NCBI RefSeq assembly: GCF_000002235.5
Contig: NW_022145597.1
Coordinates: 1,519,501-1,583,500 of the forward strand
Direction of reading: 5' to 3'
Length of the DNA: 64,000 bases
Origin: Strongylocentrotus purpuratus
Taxonomy: Eukaryota > Echinodermata > Echinoidea > Camarodonta > Strongylocentrotidae
The stretch's first letter is position 1. Each line of letters starts with the position of its first letter. Both the position numbers and the translations under genes were made by a program. Shown one piece after another: positions 54,663 through 59,216 of this stretch. The notes beneath the pieces are model-generated. The model was not told the origin of the DNA. It did no database searches and saw only the letters and a list, made by a program, of their open reading frames with translations.

Positions 54663-57600
54663 TCTGTCCGTCTGTCTGCCCATCCCTCTCTGTCTCTCTT
54701 TCTCTCTCTTTCTTTCTCTCCCTCTTTTGTGTTACGATATTCTTTTAAATATTAACGAGTATCTTTTTCAAAATTTGACGATGCACATGGCAAAACATAT
54801 TTAAAGAACTTCCACTTTAACATTTGAACTAACACTGTAAGCATACATCCTCAAATGTATGCAATAAATGCAACCCCTGAATCAATTTTAACTCCTCATC
54901 CATTCCATTGCCTCCATGTGAATCATCCGTCAGCCAGCCACTTATACATCCTAAATTCAAACCAACAACATAATCTGAATGCTATACACAATGATTTTGC
55001 ACATCATTCAAGTCGACATCCCAAAACCAATATAACATTTTACATTGGCTGTCTGTCTGGACCGAGTTGAGAATGGATGTTTGTGGTTCATGGCTGAGGT
55101 TAGACCGTGGTAAGGATAGATCGGCTAAAGGATTCATGAATATTTTCTATTCAGGGTATTGGGTTGGTTTGGTTTGGTTTTATTTTCTGTATTATAACCT
55201 ATTTCCATACATATGAATATAACAAAAATAATTATTAAGAATGAAGATGTCTGGATTGCTCCATTCAGAGCCATTATCATAATGACTGTGTTCATCCTAG
55301 GCCCAGATAATCGTGAACAATTTGTGAGAAATATAGTGTTGACTGAGCTATGAAATAGAGCTATAACTTGGAATAGCCAATGCCCTCATAATTTTGGAAT
55401 ATAACTTTTTGCATTCTTTGTCTTATGAAGCATAAATGATGTTTAACACGTTCAATGATGCAATGACGTTCCATATCATTATCCATGTAGTATGTATAGC
55501 ATGGCATTTACAAGCTCTTGCAGCGCACTACAATATATCCATAGAGTTATTCAGCTTTACAAGTGATTATATTATTATTATATTATTATTGCAACACTCG
55601 AAACAAAATGTGATTCCTTACGCATTTATCGTCGCCTATAATTTACAATCTGAAAGTAATCATAGAAAGTAGACAGGTGTATATGATAACAACAACTATA
55701 CTGATGTATAGACAAGGCTCGAAATTCTATTAATAGGTACAGGTTTTATCCTGCCCACACCTTTGAAATACATGTTTGTAGGATATGTTTGCATACTCGG
55801 GGTTAGAGTGGTGAAATGTGACGTCTATTTTTAGAATTTCTAAAAAAAAAAAATCTTCGTTTTCCGAAAGAGCATATAAAATAATGTCCAAATGTCGAAA
55901 ACCAGTTAAAAAGGTTAAGTATTGGCTGAGATATGACCATATGAATGAAAAGATTCCCTATAGGAGCTCAGTCTTATATCGATCGCTCTGGCTCATATTC
56001 ATAACTTTATGAACCAGATAGATATAACACTGAGTTCCTATAGGAAATCTTTTCATTCAGATGGTCATATCTCAGCCAATATTTAACATTTTCAACTGGT
56101 GTTCGACATTTGGACATTATGTTGTATGCTCTTTCGGAAAATGAAGAAAAAATTGAGAAGTTATAAGGATAGATTGTTGTGATGCCACAGCTTCGGTACT
56201 CTATTAACGTTAATGGTGACGCTATACACAGTACAAATACGAAGAAGAAGAAGAATTAAAATAGGTTAAGTAGATCCATTAAAGCAAATTGATTTGTAGG
56301 TTATGGAAGTGCTCTTAGCTCTTAGCATTAATGAAACATATGAACGCATATCCGTCAATGGCTATTAACAAATCGCCCATGCATTATAAATTAAATCTCG
56401 CTCGTTTTCCTTTGGGAATAACTTGTTGAAAGTACTGGGCAGTCAAACATCATACCGTTAATATCTCACTATTTGAACTGATATGATTTTCAAACGATCC
56501 CTCTACCAATTAAAGTCCATTAGCGCGTGTTGCTGATATGAAATGATAACAGACCATTTCATATCCTTCTTTGAATCTGAGATGCACGGCCCTACGTGTT
56601 ATCAGTGTCTGTGATATGGTTAAATATTGAAGCCCTAAACAAAGTGCGCTTCAAAATGATCACGAAGTGCCTCGAAATATCAGACCGCTTTTACCATACT
56701 CATTTTCCCCATTAGACTGTAGTGGTATAACATTTCTAATTCCATTTATAGATATCTTGATAATCAGAAAAGCGATTGGCATGTAAAAGTCGTGGGATTC
56801 ATGTATGACATAAAGGTGTAAAACTGTGATTGCAGCATGAGCTAAATCCAGTATTTTTTTAGAATCTGAGGCAAAGTTACCCAATCCCTTTAAGGATCAT
56901 TTCGTTTTCGAGTTGAACCGATTTTAAATGATAGTGAAATTCAGTATAAAGCAGTTGTTGAATTACTCTATGCCAATCCTTTGAGTGTAAATTTTCATGT
57001 TAAACGAAGTGATGTTTAATATGACTCCTAAAAGAGTGGATTTTAACTCCTGAGGTGTTTCACAAAGATCCTAAGTCGAACTTAACCCTAATTTGAACTT
57101 AAAAATTATGAAGAGCCATTTGTAGCCTTAAAATAAAATATATTCAAAGGTGAAAATCCAAGTATTTTAGACTTTTTATCATTGATGACAGAACATATGA
57201 ATAATTTTAATCAACATTTTATGCCTTTTAAAATAACTTTTACAAAATATTTTGATAGATGCTAACGGTTTTCCATAATTGTTAAGCCCAACTTAGAGAT
57301 AATTTTAACTTAGGATAGTTGTGAAACACCCCCTAGACATTTAGAGACTTGTTCAGTATTGATTGACGGGGTTTATAGGAATGAGCAAGGTATCCTGTTA
57401 CCTTCCCTATCTATATTGGGATAACATGATGTGATTAAATAATCATCCTCTTAATACACAAATGATCAAGATAAAAGAAAAGCGCTCCTAAAAATAGTGA
57501 ATGTTTACCCCTGACTGGTATTGCTGAACTCTATAGCCTGCTTGTCCCTGTGCCAAATTGAAATACCTGTATTTACATAGCCATCATGAAGATGTACATG

Positions 57601-58173
57601 ATCCGTTGCTCTATCACTTTCTACTCGTTTTCTCTTCTATTTAATCATTATTCACCTTTTGATACCACTGTGAGTCATACTGTGTCTCTTTGTCCGTTAA
57701 TCAAGAATGCGACTAATGGGTCATGAAGGCTGTAATGACGATTTCACTCTCACAACATTCAGGTTTGTTAGGTTATTTAGAAATGGAGTAATGAGGTTAT
57801 GAGCTATAACTACCTGCTATATCACTAAATCAAACAAATGAGCCTGTAACATGATAGATGTTGTTGTCATGGTTATACAATGCGAGCACCTACCCAAAGC
57901 AAATCACCTCGTACTCGCTCCGTCTGTATTATCTAATGAATCTGAAGATGACATACAACATGTACTATGGTACTCGAAGTTTGCTTTTATGGGGTGGCTC
58001 CATTTAGGTACATTAACATTTGTTAAACTACAGTAATAGTGATAATGATAATAGCCTATATGAGATTTGTAAGGCGTCGAATCCACTTACAATCATATGA
58101 TTAATTTAAGAATGGTCTCTTCCAGGCTTTTTGTTATTCGTCTTCGTCGACTTATTCTTCTTTTTCTTCTTGT

Positions 58174-58209
<36 letters not shown>

Positions 58210-59024
58210 ACTTATTATTAATATTGTTATTCTTCTTATCCTTCTTCTTCTACCCTTCCTTTGTTTTGCTTCCTTTTATTAAAGACTTATGTTTGTATTA
58301 TTATTAATGTGATGTAATTAGTATTGTATTCGTTCTTTCATTGCTGAAATACTCTATTATCTTATTATTAATGTTGAATTTAAAAGAGCACTGAATGACA
58401 GCCCTTCAGTGGAAAAAATGGCGATCAAATACTCCATCCATTTTTTAGTAAAGAAATCATTGCCTGGGAGAACATGAAATTCTTGAATTTTAAACTTCCC
58501 ACAAAATTGTTTTTGATTTACTATTGAGTATTTCTTTAGAAAATGCAAGTCAATAATAACCTCGAGACGTATAGATATATAAGCGAATTTAAAATCATGT
58601 TAAACTTGCATGAATTTGTACATTCAAGGCTGTCATTGTATCCTTTCTTTTAAATGGCTACTTTGATGGCTAGACATACAATTAAAGGATATATATCGCA
58701 TGTGATTTCCCATCTTAAATACGATAAAGACGACGGTGAATTTGTACACTAGTAATTAGATGCACAAATATGGTAATAGTCAGAGGAAGATAGTAAAAAA
58801 GAGAAAAAGGAGACAAATACCCTGTGTTACTTTAAATCATGATGCTCTTTTCTCCTCATCTTCTTCCTTTAAAAGTATTTTTTTGTTCTTCAAAAGCGAG
58901 CCCCAAACTTTGCGTCAGGTTTTAATCGTGAGTTTCTTTTCATTTTTTCCTAAATATGAATAGCACGGACCTAAATGCTTTAGGGGCTTAACAATTCAAG
59001 ATTCAATTTTGTTTGACTTACCAT
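8015..59024 (-). CDS. GUCY1B2: Soluble guanylate cyclase beta-2 subunit, whole spliced gene (14 coding exons)
   Basis: Haem-containing guanylate cyclase subunit that converts GTP to cyclic GMP in response to NO or a related gas signal. The joined exons give 750 aa: H-NOX about 1-185, HNOBA/PAS-like region about 220-410, coiled coil about 405-460, cyclase domain about 463-645, then a Pro/Ser/Arg-rich tail. It resembles vertebrate beta-2 more than beta-1: the start [20 protein letters not shown], the block [15 protein letters not shown], and a prenyl box at the C-terminus are beta-2 traits. Rat beta-2 is about 680 aa, so this protein is longer, mostly in the tail. Exons: 59022-59024, 44452-44525, 32702-32796, 30972-31235, 29053-29261, 24212-24223, 22101-22506, 19941-20137, 19412-19535, 17647-17795, 16394-16540, 15727-15881, 14686-14894, 8015-8223. 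The human orthologue is regarded as a pseudogene; this copy has no break in frame. Exon 1, the microexon and the last exon are less certain than the rest. Confidence 0.95.
12155..12211. repeat. Perfect 57-nt palindrome (28-bp arms)
   Basis: Arms 12155-12182 and 12184-12211 are exact reverse complements around a single A. The right arm runs directly into a SINE fragment. It should fold as a tight hairpin. Confidence 0.95.
12212..12366 (-). mobile_element. tRNA-derived SINE copy
   Basis: On the minus strand it has a pol III B box (GGGTTCGAATCCC, 12303-12315) preceded by a tRNA-like head (ACTTGACTCTCAAT). Past the B box the body contains CACTCTCCACCCATTT. The same order is seen in copies at 23951, 44100 and 61840. 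Confidence 0.75.
14165..14434. repeat. Tandem duplication, period about 137 bp, two units
   Basis: Two consecutive units share long identical stretches such as CAAGTTTTACAACGAAAAAA (14211 and 14348). Divergence is roughly 10-15%. It lies just downstream of exon 13 in the gene's reading direction. Confidence 0.85.
14686..14894 (-). CDS. GUCY1B2: GUCY1B2 exon 13: end of cyclase domain and tail
   Basis: Encodes residues 612-681: [20 protein letters not shown], then [20 protein letters not shown] and [20 protein letters not shown]. The ERGEI-VKGKG-M-TYFL signature closes the cyclase fold (vertebrate: ERGEIEVKGKGRMTTYFL), and DEIMG is also shared. The acceptor is GATCTAG and the donor GTAAGA. Without splicing the frame runs on to a stop at 14573-14575, giving a different tail with no prenyl box. 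Confidence 0.95.
14895..15726 (-). other. GUCY1B2 intron 12
   Basis: 832 bp, GT-AG. The open frames over this region show no domain. Nothing else was recognised. Confidence 0.85.
15727..15881 (-). CDS. GUCY1B2: GUCY1B2 exon 12: cyclase domain, catalytic core
   Basis: Encodes residues 561-611: [20 protein letters not shown], then [20 protein letters not shown] and PSRIHLS. Cys583 (guanine-specifying), Asn590 and Arg594 (transition-state residues) are all present. The acceptor is GATTGTAG and the donor GTAAAA. The exon is closely conserved with vertebrate beta-2 ([29 protein letters not shown]). Confidence 0.97.
15882..16393 (-). other. GUCY1B2 intron 11
   Basis: 512 bp, GT-AG. It is largely occupied by one copy of the repeat described at 16147-16335. 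Confidence 0.85.
16147..16335 (+). repeat. Dispersed repeat B, copy 1
   Basis: About 190 bp that recurs at 49633-49817 in the same orientation. Shared blocks include GCTACTTGCGCCCTCTAT and GCAAACAATGCCTAA. I did not find clear terminal repeats, so its class is unknown. It sits wholly inside an intron. Confidence 0.8.
16394..16540 (-). CDS. GUCY1B2: GUCY1B2 exon 11: cyclase domain, guanine-recognition Glu and second metal Asp
   Basis: Encodes residues 512-560: [20 protein letters not shown], then [13 protein letters not shown] and [12 protein letters not shown]. Glu513 is the residue that reads the guanine base and Asp517 the second metal ligand. The block is almost identical to vertebrate beta-2 ([20 protein letters not shown]). 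The acceptor is TTACGACAG and the donor GTGAGT; both junctions are phase 0. Confidence 0.98.
16571..16790 (-). mobile_element. SINE body fragment without tRNA head
   Basis: Shares TCAAGGAATAAATTCCT, ACCCATTTACTTCACCTGGG and TGTCTTGCCAAAGGA with the copy at 20600-20800. The tRNA-like head with its B box is absent. One end has (AAAT)n and ATAGCGCT, the tail typical of this family. Confidence 0.75.
17330..17505 (+). mobile_element. SINE body fragment, plus orientation
   Basis: Runs ATTTGCCACTCTCCACCCAG, AAATGGGTACCGGTAGGAAG, CGGAGCGCCTTGAGCACC and the tail GCGCTATATAAATAT. It is the reverse orientation of the neighbouring fragment at 16571 and of the other copies. Confidence 0.75.
17647..17795 (-). 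CDS. GUCY1B2: GUCY1B2 exon 10: cyclase domain, first metal aspartate
   Basis: Encodes residues 462-511: [20 protein letters not shown], then [20 protein letters not shown]. The FSDIVSFT motif carries Asp473, the first metal-binding aspartate of class III cyclases. Beta-1 has Gly here, whereas alpha subunits and beta-2 keep Asp. The acceptor is CTATACAAG and the donor GTAAAG. Confidence 0.97.
17796..19411 (-). other. GUCY1B2 intron 9
   Basis: 1.6 kb, GT-AG. It contains T/A-rich low-complexity DNA at 18590-18850 with repeated AAAATGGCCGCT motifs, and the decayed exon-9 copy at about 19265-19376. Confidence 0.85.
19265..19376 (-). pseudogene. Decayed partial duplicate of GUCY1B2 exon 9
   Basis: The minus-strand stretch GCCGATCAGCTCAGAGATGG, then CAAC and AAGATCGAGGCTAGTAAGTC, is a close copy of the 3' half of exon 9 with its donor (GCAGATCAGCTCAGGGAGGG ... 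GTAAGTCT). In the exon-9 frame it hits stop codons just upstream, no acceptor-bounded exon is evident, and similarity fades toward its 5' side. It looks like a dead exon copy left by a local tandem duplication. Confidence 0.75.
19412..19535 (-). CDS. GUCY1B2: GUCY1B2 exon 9: signalling coiled coil
   Basis: Encodes residues 421-461: [20 protein letters not shown], then [20 protein letters not shown]. This is the conserved coiled coil that joins the PAS-like region to the cyclase domain (vertebrate: EELRVLSKHLAIEKKKTETL, then [15 protein letters not shown]). The acceptor is TAATTTAG and the donor GTAAGT. A decayed copy of its 3' half lies at about 19265-19376. Confidence 0.96.
19536..19940 (-). 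other. GUCY1B2 intron 8
   Basis: 405 bp, GT-AG, the smallest intron of the gene. No repeat or other feature recognised. Confidence 0.9.
19941..20137 (-). CDS. GUCY1B2: GUCY1B2 exon 8: end of HNOBA and start of signalling helix
   Basis: Encodes residues 355-420: [20 protein letters not shown], then [20 protein letters not shown] and [20 protein letters not shown]. These are close to vertebrate GQMIWMESMYCMVYLCSPKL and LNMHLSDIAPHDTTRDLILL. The last third, [14 protein letters not shown], begins the coiled coil. The acceptor is TACTATAG and the donor GTATGG. The first ~35 nt of this exon and its acceptor are duplicated 362 bp away (20465-20597). Confidence 0.96.
20465..20597 (-). pseudogene. 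Partial duplicate of GUCY1B2 exon 8 edge and upstream intron
   Basis: Matches 20103-20234 at about 90% identity with a 362-bp offset. It includes the acceptor (TACTATAG) and the first ~35 nt of exon 8 (GTCAAATGATATGGATGGAC). No donor follows in register, so it is unlikely to make a full exon, but it presents a second intact acceptor upstream of the real one. A SINE piece abuts its far end. Confidence 0.85.
20600..20800 (-). mobile_element. SINE body fragment without tRNA head
   Basis: Close relative of 16571-16790, sharing CCGATTATTACCCTGGCTTT, TCTAGCATTTCAAGGAAT and CAAATGTAGATCAATGTCTT. The (AATAATGATAATGG) end joins the duplicated exon-8 segment directly. Confidence 0.8.
21094..21292 (+). 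mobile_element. MITE family C, truncated copy
   Basis: Starts TTAAAGATAAGACCAGTTAT and matches the left half of the complete copy at 37725-38115 (shared GTTGATCAT, GCAAGGTTCTGG, GTATATGGGAC). The right half and right terminal repeat are missing. Confidence 0.75.
22101..22506 (-). CDS. GUCY1B2: GUCY1B2 exon 7: HNOBA / PAS-like region
   Basis: Encodes residues 220-354. After a variable stretch ([17 protein letters not shown]) comes [20 protein letters not shown] and [20 protein letters not shown], matching the vertebrate beta-2 HNOBA domain (ERLWIEEKTFCNAFPFHIVF). It continues with [20 protein letters not shown] and ends MLQLRG. This domain carries the signal between haem sensor and catalytic domains and contributes to dimer contacts. 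The acceptor is TTTGGCAG and the donor GTAAAT. It is the longest exon of the gene. Confidence 0.96.
23475..23800 (-). mobile_element. LINE 3' end fragment, 5'-truncated
   Basis: The minus-strand open frame 23507-23761 reads [20 protein letters not shown], then [20 protein letters not shown] and [10 protein letters not shown]. This is the conserved C-terminal tail that follows reverse transcriptase in many animal non-LTR elements. It ends in a (GAT)n tail (23483-23502, minus strand), a common LINE 3' end. The reverse transcriptase and endonuclease are absent, as in a 5'-truncated insertion. The exact clade cannot be told from this piece. Confidence 0.8.
23951..24050 (-). mobile_element. tRNA-derived SINE head
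   Basis: Minus strand: GTCGTGGTATAGTGGTTCAT (A-box region), ACTTGACTCTCAATC, and a perfect B box GGGTTCGAATCCC (23989-24001). It then enters the SINE body (TCCTTTGGCAAGAC) and stops. This is the cleanest pol III promoter in the window. It is not a true tRNA gene because the acceptor stem does not close. Confidence 0.8.
24212..24223 (-). CDS. GUCY1B2: GUCY1B2 exon 6: candidate 12-nt microexon (DEDH)
   Basis: On the minus strand, CACATTTATTTCTTCAG (acceptor) is followed by 12 bases, GATGAAGACCAT, and then a perfect GTAAGTATA donor. The exon before ends in phase 0 and the exon after begins in phase 0, so adding four codons (Asp-Glu-Asp-His, residues 216-219) keeps frame. It falls in the variable acidic linker between H-NOX and HNOBA. 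Leaving it out also keeps frame, so it could be optional. Evidence is splice-site quality and phase only, since the linker is not conserved. Confidence 0.62.
24224..29052 (-). other. GUCY1B2 intron 5
   Basis: 4.8 kb, GT-AG (weak GTAGAA donor). AT-rich with a G19 run at 26541-26559. No element was recognised with confidence. Confidence 0.75.
26541..26559 (+). repeat. G19 homopolymer
   Basis: Nineteen uninterrupted G on the plus strand, the longest pure G run in intron 5. It could form G-quadruplexes and is prone to length error. Confidence 0.9.
29053..29261 (-). CDS. GUCY1B2: GUCY1B2 exon 5: end of H-NOX and start of linker
   Basis: Encodes residues 146-215. It begins [20 protein letters not shown] and passes through the beta-2-like block [20 protein letters not shown] (vertebrate: ERTGKKEHVVFLIVQK). 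It ends in a hydrophilic Ser/Lys/Asp/Gln linker, SKHNKE. The acceptor is CCCTATGCAG. The donor GTAGAA is the weakest in the gene. If it is not used, the frame reads seven more codons (VEDCCYF) to a stop at 29029-29031. Confidence 0.9.
29262..30971 (-). other. GUCY1B2 intron 4
   Basis: 1.7 kb, GT-AG. Contains a region of degenerate GCGACTAT/TTGCAACTGTT motifs (about 29514-29818) and a (CT)n array (30182-30330). Confidence 0.85.
30182..30330. repeat. (CT)n microsatellite
   Basis: Interrupted CT repeat with a short CACACACAC block. It produces the long Ser/Leu open frames seen here, which are not genes. Confidence 0.95.
30972..31235 (-). CDS. GUCY1B2: GUCY1B2 exon 4: haem-binding core of H-NOX
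   Basis: Encodes residues 58-145 and carries the haem pocket. The block [20 protein letters not shown] contains the proximal haem ligand, His103 (His105 in beta-1). Downstream, [18 protein letters not shown] holds the Y-x-S-x-R motif (Tyr133, Ser135, Arg137) that contacts the haem propionates. [18 protein letters not shown] is also typical of the family. The acceptor is CCTCTAG and the donor GTAAGG. All key haem residues are present, so the domain should bind haem. Confidence 0.97.
31236..32701 (-). other. GUCY1B2 intron 3
   Basis: 1.5 kb, GT-AG. AT-rich, nothing recognised. Confidence 0.85.
32702..32796 (-). CDS. GUCY1B2: GUCY1B2 exon 3: H-NOX domain
   Basis: Encodes residues 26-57, [20 protein letters not shown] then [12 protein letters not shown]. 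This aligns with vertebrate beta-2 from KAPAEVQDVFMTYTVYDD to IQEACKVL. The acceptor is ATTGCAG, the donor GTAAGA, and both junctions keep frame (enters with one base, leaves with one base). Confidence 0.92.
35090..35345. repeat. (GA)n microsatellite array
   Basis: About 250 bp of interrupted GAGA with GACA and GGGA variants. It gives long spurious open frames on both strands. Confidence 0.95.
35700..35945. repeat. Poly-C runs and ~105-bp imperfect direct repeat
   Basis: GTGTAAAGTAAATACGGGTA at about 35744 recurs as GTGTAAAGTCAATATGGGTA near 35841. Both are followed by CTTTTGTTA-ACGAGCC and preceded by a long C run. A G run closes the region. Confidence 0.75.
37642..37657 (+). repeat. C16 homopolymer
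   Basis: Sixteen uninterrupted C residues a short distance before a family C MITE. Confidence 0.9.
37725..38115. mobile_element. MITE family C, complete copy (391 bp)
   Basis: Ends are perfect 26-bp inverted repeats: TTAAAGATAAACTTGAGTTC then TGGTAA at 37725-37750, with its exact reverse complement at 38090-38115. TTAA at each outer edge may be the target site. It is non-coding. A truncated relative lies at 21094. Confidence 0.88.
38490..38560 (+). mobile_element. SINE-like 3' tail fragment
   Basis: Reads TGTAAAGCGCTAAGAGACAT, then ATTAAGCGCAATATAAAAGC and ATTATTATT. It resembles the 3' tail of the SINE bodies elsewhere in the window but is too short to classify firmly. Confidence 0.5.
40040..40201. 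mobile_element. Short MITE (162 bp) with 16-bp terminal inverted repeats
   Basis: GGCGGTGTCACACAGA at 40040-40055 is repeated as its reverse complement at 40186-40201. TA lies at each edge (40038-40039, 40202-40203), as in Tc1/mariner-type targets. The centre holds repeated AATCCCTT-like units and no ORF of its own. Confidence 0.85.
42680..42718. repeat. (GA)n followed by G-run
   Basis: A GAGA block passes directly into about 22 G residues. It lies inside a broadly purine-rich region (42180-42460 and 42640-42740). Confidence 0.9.
43248..43634 (-). mobile_element. MITE family A, copy 3
   Basis: Reverse orientation to copies 1 and 2: starts GGGATCGTTTAACAATGTTA and ends AGTTACCGGATCCC. Flanked by TTTAAA (43242-43247) and TTTAAG (43635-43640). 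About 387 bp, non-coding. Confidence 0.85.
44100..44390 (-). mobile_element. tRNA-derived SINE, near full length
   Basis: Minus strand: tRNA-like head (GTGTTGTGGTTAAGTGGATA), B box-like GGGGTTCAAGTCCC, body with TCCTTTGGCAAGACGTATAT and CACTCTCTACC, and an end with AATAATAATC and AAAGCGCTTGTAG. It lies just outside exon 2, in intron 2. Confidence 0.8.
44452..44525 (-). CDS. GUCY1B2: GUCY1B2 exon 2: N-terminus of H-NOX domain
   Basis: Encodes residues 2-25 plus two bases of Lys26: [20 protein letters not shown] followed by WIKIK. This is the opening helix of the H-NOX domain and is nearly identical to vertebrate beta-2 ([20 protein letters not shown]). The acceptor is pyrimidine-rich (TTTCTCTTTCTGCAG) and the donor is consensus GTAAGT. 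It sits alone between the two largest introns of the gene. Confidence 0.95.
44617..44700. repeat. (ATTCAG)n / AT-rich tail-like repeat
   Basis: Three ATTCAG units run into an A/T-rich stretch. This resembles the microsatellite tail of a non-LTR retroelement in minus orientation, but no body is recognisable. Confidence 0.4.
45799..45920. repeat. Imperfect inverted repeat (122 bp)
   Basis: GGGCATTAGTAAAATTACCC at 45799 faces GGGTAATTCTTAGTAATGCCC-type sequence ending at 45920. Pairing continues inward through GGTACCTT and AACAGTC. Upstream, ACCGGTCATTA occurs twice (about 45690 and 45711). It could be a fold-back element. Confidence 0.75.
46281..46836 (+). mobile_element. MITE family A, copy 4, split by a later insertion
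   Basis: Starts after TTTAAA (46275-46280) with GGGATTGGGTATCTTTGTCT. It follows the family to AACATTGTT at about 46650, is interrupted, and resumes as TTTAACGATACCTTTAAT at about 46822. The interrupting piece is described separately. Confidence 0.75.
46651..46820 (-). mobile_element. Retroelement-like tail with (TTGAA)n inserted into MITE A
   Basis: Opens with (ATTCA)n then TTTATTTATGTTTCCAACAT. Read on the minus strand it ends in AATAAATTGAATTGAA, like the pentamer tail of some non-LTR elements. About 170 bp. A related tail lies at 60373. It is younger than the MITE it interrupts. Confidence 0.5.
47119..47410 (+). repeat. Duplicated segment with (GA)n, copy 1
   Basis: AATTCATTATACTTCAATTA, GATAAACGCGAAT, GAATAGAATTAGACCACG and GATGCGATTAAATGAT lead into a GA array (47290-47372) and then GAGTTGAGATAA. 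The whole order recurs at 48532-48775. Confidence 0.85.
48132..48271. repeat. Long hairpin: 62-bp arms, 16-nt loop
   Basis: Arms 48132-48193 and 48210-48271 are reverse complements with only three mismatches. The arms are GC-richer than their surroundings (for example TCTGACTCGCTTCGCTC) and carry no coding signal. Transcribed on either strand this would fold into a nearly perfect 62-bp duplex. It could be a fold-back element or a hairpin-RNA source. Confidence 0.9.
48532..48775 (+). repeat. Duplicated segment with (GA)n, copy 2
   Basis: Direct copy of 47119-47410, about 1.41 kb further on, with the same flanking words on both sides of the GA array (48680-48745). The array ends in a G run here. 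Confidence 0.85.
49633..49817 (+). repeat. Dispersed repeat B, copy 2
   Basis: Matches 16147-16335: GCTACTTGCGCCCTCTATG, GCAAACAATGCCTAA, GAGAGCTGATTTAATGA, ATAACCACCTG. Same orientation. Roughly three quarters of positions agree by eye. Confidence 0.8.
49995..50214. repeat. C16-A25 junction and (TTTA)n array
   Basis: A run of 16 C is followed directly by 25 A, then T-rich DNA, then about 100 bp of (TTTA)n ending in a T run and a G10 run. Confidence 0.9.
54570..54725. repeat. (CT)n / (CTGT)n microsatellite
   Basis: CTGTCTGC units pass into a pure CT array at about 54627-54658, then degenerate CT. It explains the three overlapping Ser/Leu/Cys-rich open frames here. Confidence 0.9.
55854..56146. 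mobile_element. Fold-back element, ~127-bp inverted arms
   Basis: Left arm 55854-55980 and right arm 56021-56146 are reverse complements at roughly 85-90%, with a 40-nt spacer. Shared words include GGCTGAGATATGACCATATG and its complement, and TTTTCCGAAAGAGCATA. The 64-aa frame over it is by chance. Probably a MITE; target duplication not clear. Confidence 0.85.
56573..56888 (-). mobile_element. MITE family A, copy 5, one end lost
   Basis: Contains GAATCTGAGATGCACGGCCC, GTGTCTGTGATATGGT and TCAAAATGATCACGAAGTGC, and ends AAAGTTACCCAATCCC followed by TTTAAG. The other end has diverged or been replaced. Confidence 0.8.
57054..57330. mobile_element. MITE (277 bp) with 23-bp inverted ends
   Basis: GGTGTTTCACAAAGATCCTA at 57054 faces ACTTAGGATAGTTGTGAAAC ending near 57330, with two mismatches over 23 bp. 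AT-rich centre without ORF. The target duplication could not be fixed. Confidence 0.8.
58140..58262. repeat. (TTC)n low-complexity tract
   Basis: Degenerate CTT/TTC repeat, giving a poly-Leu open frame that is not a gene. It lies about 760 bp inside intron 1 from exon 1. Confidence 0.9.
59022..59024 (-). CDS. GUCY1B2: GUCY1B2 exon 1: start codon only, with 5' UTR above it
   Basis: Exon 2 opens directly with the Tyr codon of the family's invariant MYGF start, so the Met must come from an upstream exon. The only strong match found is here: on the minus strand the sequence GCCGACATG is followed at once by a perfect donor, GTAAGT (59016-59021). Joined to exon 2 it gives M-Y-G-F-I-N-I. The -3 position is G, a good initiation context. 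The 5' UTR extends to higher coordinates, probably to about 59180. Another first exon elsewhere in the 14.5-kb intron cannot be excluded without transcripts. Confidence 0.75.
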
Positions 59025-59064
59025 GTCGGCTTTGCTTTGCTCCTCTTCGTCAAATCATGAATCC

Positions 59065-59127
59065 CTAGAATACAATCAGTCCAGACGGCGACACTGCGGC
59101 GGGAGAAACACGGTAGAATAAGGGCAT
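59065..59127 (-). promoter_or_regulatory. Candidate upstream ORF in the GUCY1B2 5' UTR
   Basis: If transcription starts near 59180, the leader holds a 20-codon ORF (ATG at 59127, TAG at 59065). A second, minimal one (ATG-ATT-TGA) lies at 59050-59058. Both end before the main ATG and could lower translation. Their relevance depends on where the transcript really begins. An alternative splice acceptor (CCCGCCGCAG) inside the first uORF could remove part of it. Confidence 0.3.
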
Positions 59128-59207
59128 GAGGCACTGCTGGGTAGTCGTCTGCTACGGCACACATACAACAATCACCGCTCTCGAAAATTAAATTCTCGAT
59201 TCATCTA

Positions 59208-59216
59208 CTTTTATGG
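59208..59216 (-). promoter_or_regulatory. TATA-like motif upstream of GUCY1B2 exon 1
   Basis: On the minus strand this reads CCATAAAAG, a TATA-like box about 190 bp upstream of the ATG. It would place a start site near 59180. This is a motif match only; such motifs are common in AT-rich DNA. Confidence 0.2.

Larger units (their letters stand above)
44526..59021 (-). other. GUCY1B2 intron 1
   Basis: 14.5 kb, GT-AG, separating the ATG from the rest of the ORF. It is very rich in repeats: inverted repeats at 45799, 48132 and 55854, family A MITEs at 46281 and 56573, duplicated GA segments at 47119/48532, repeat B at 49633, (TTTA)n at 50104, and a MITE at 57054. No coding exon was recognised inside. 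Confidence 0.7.
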
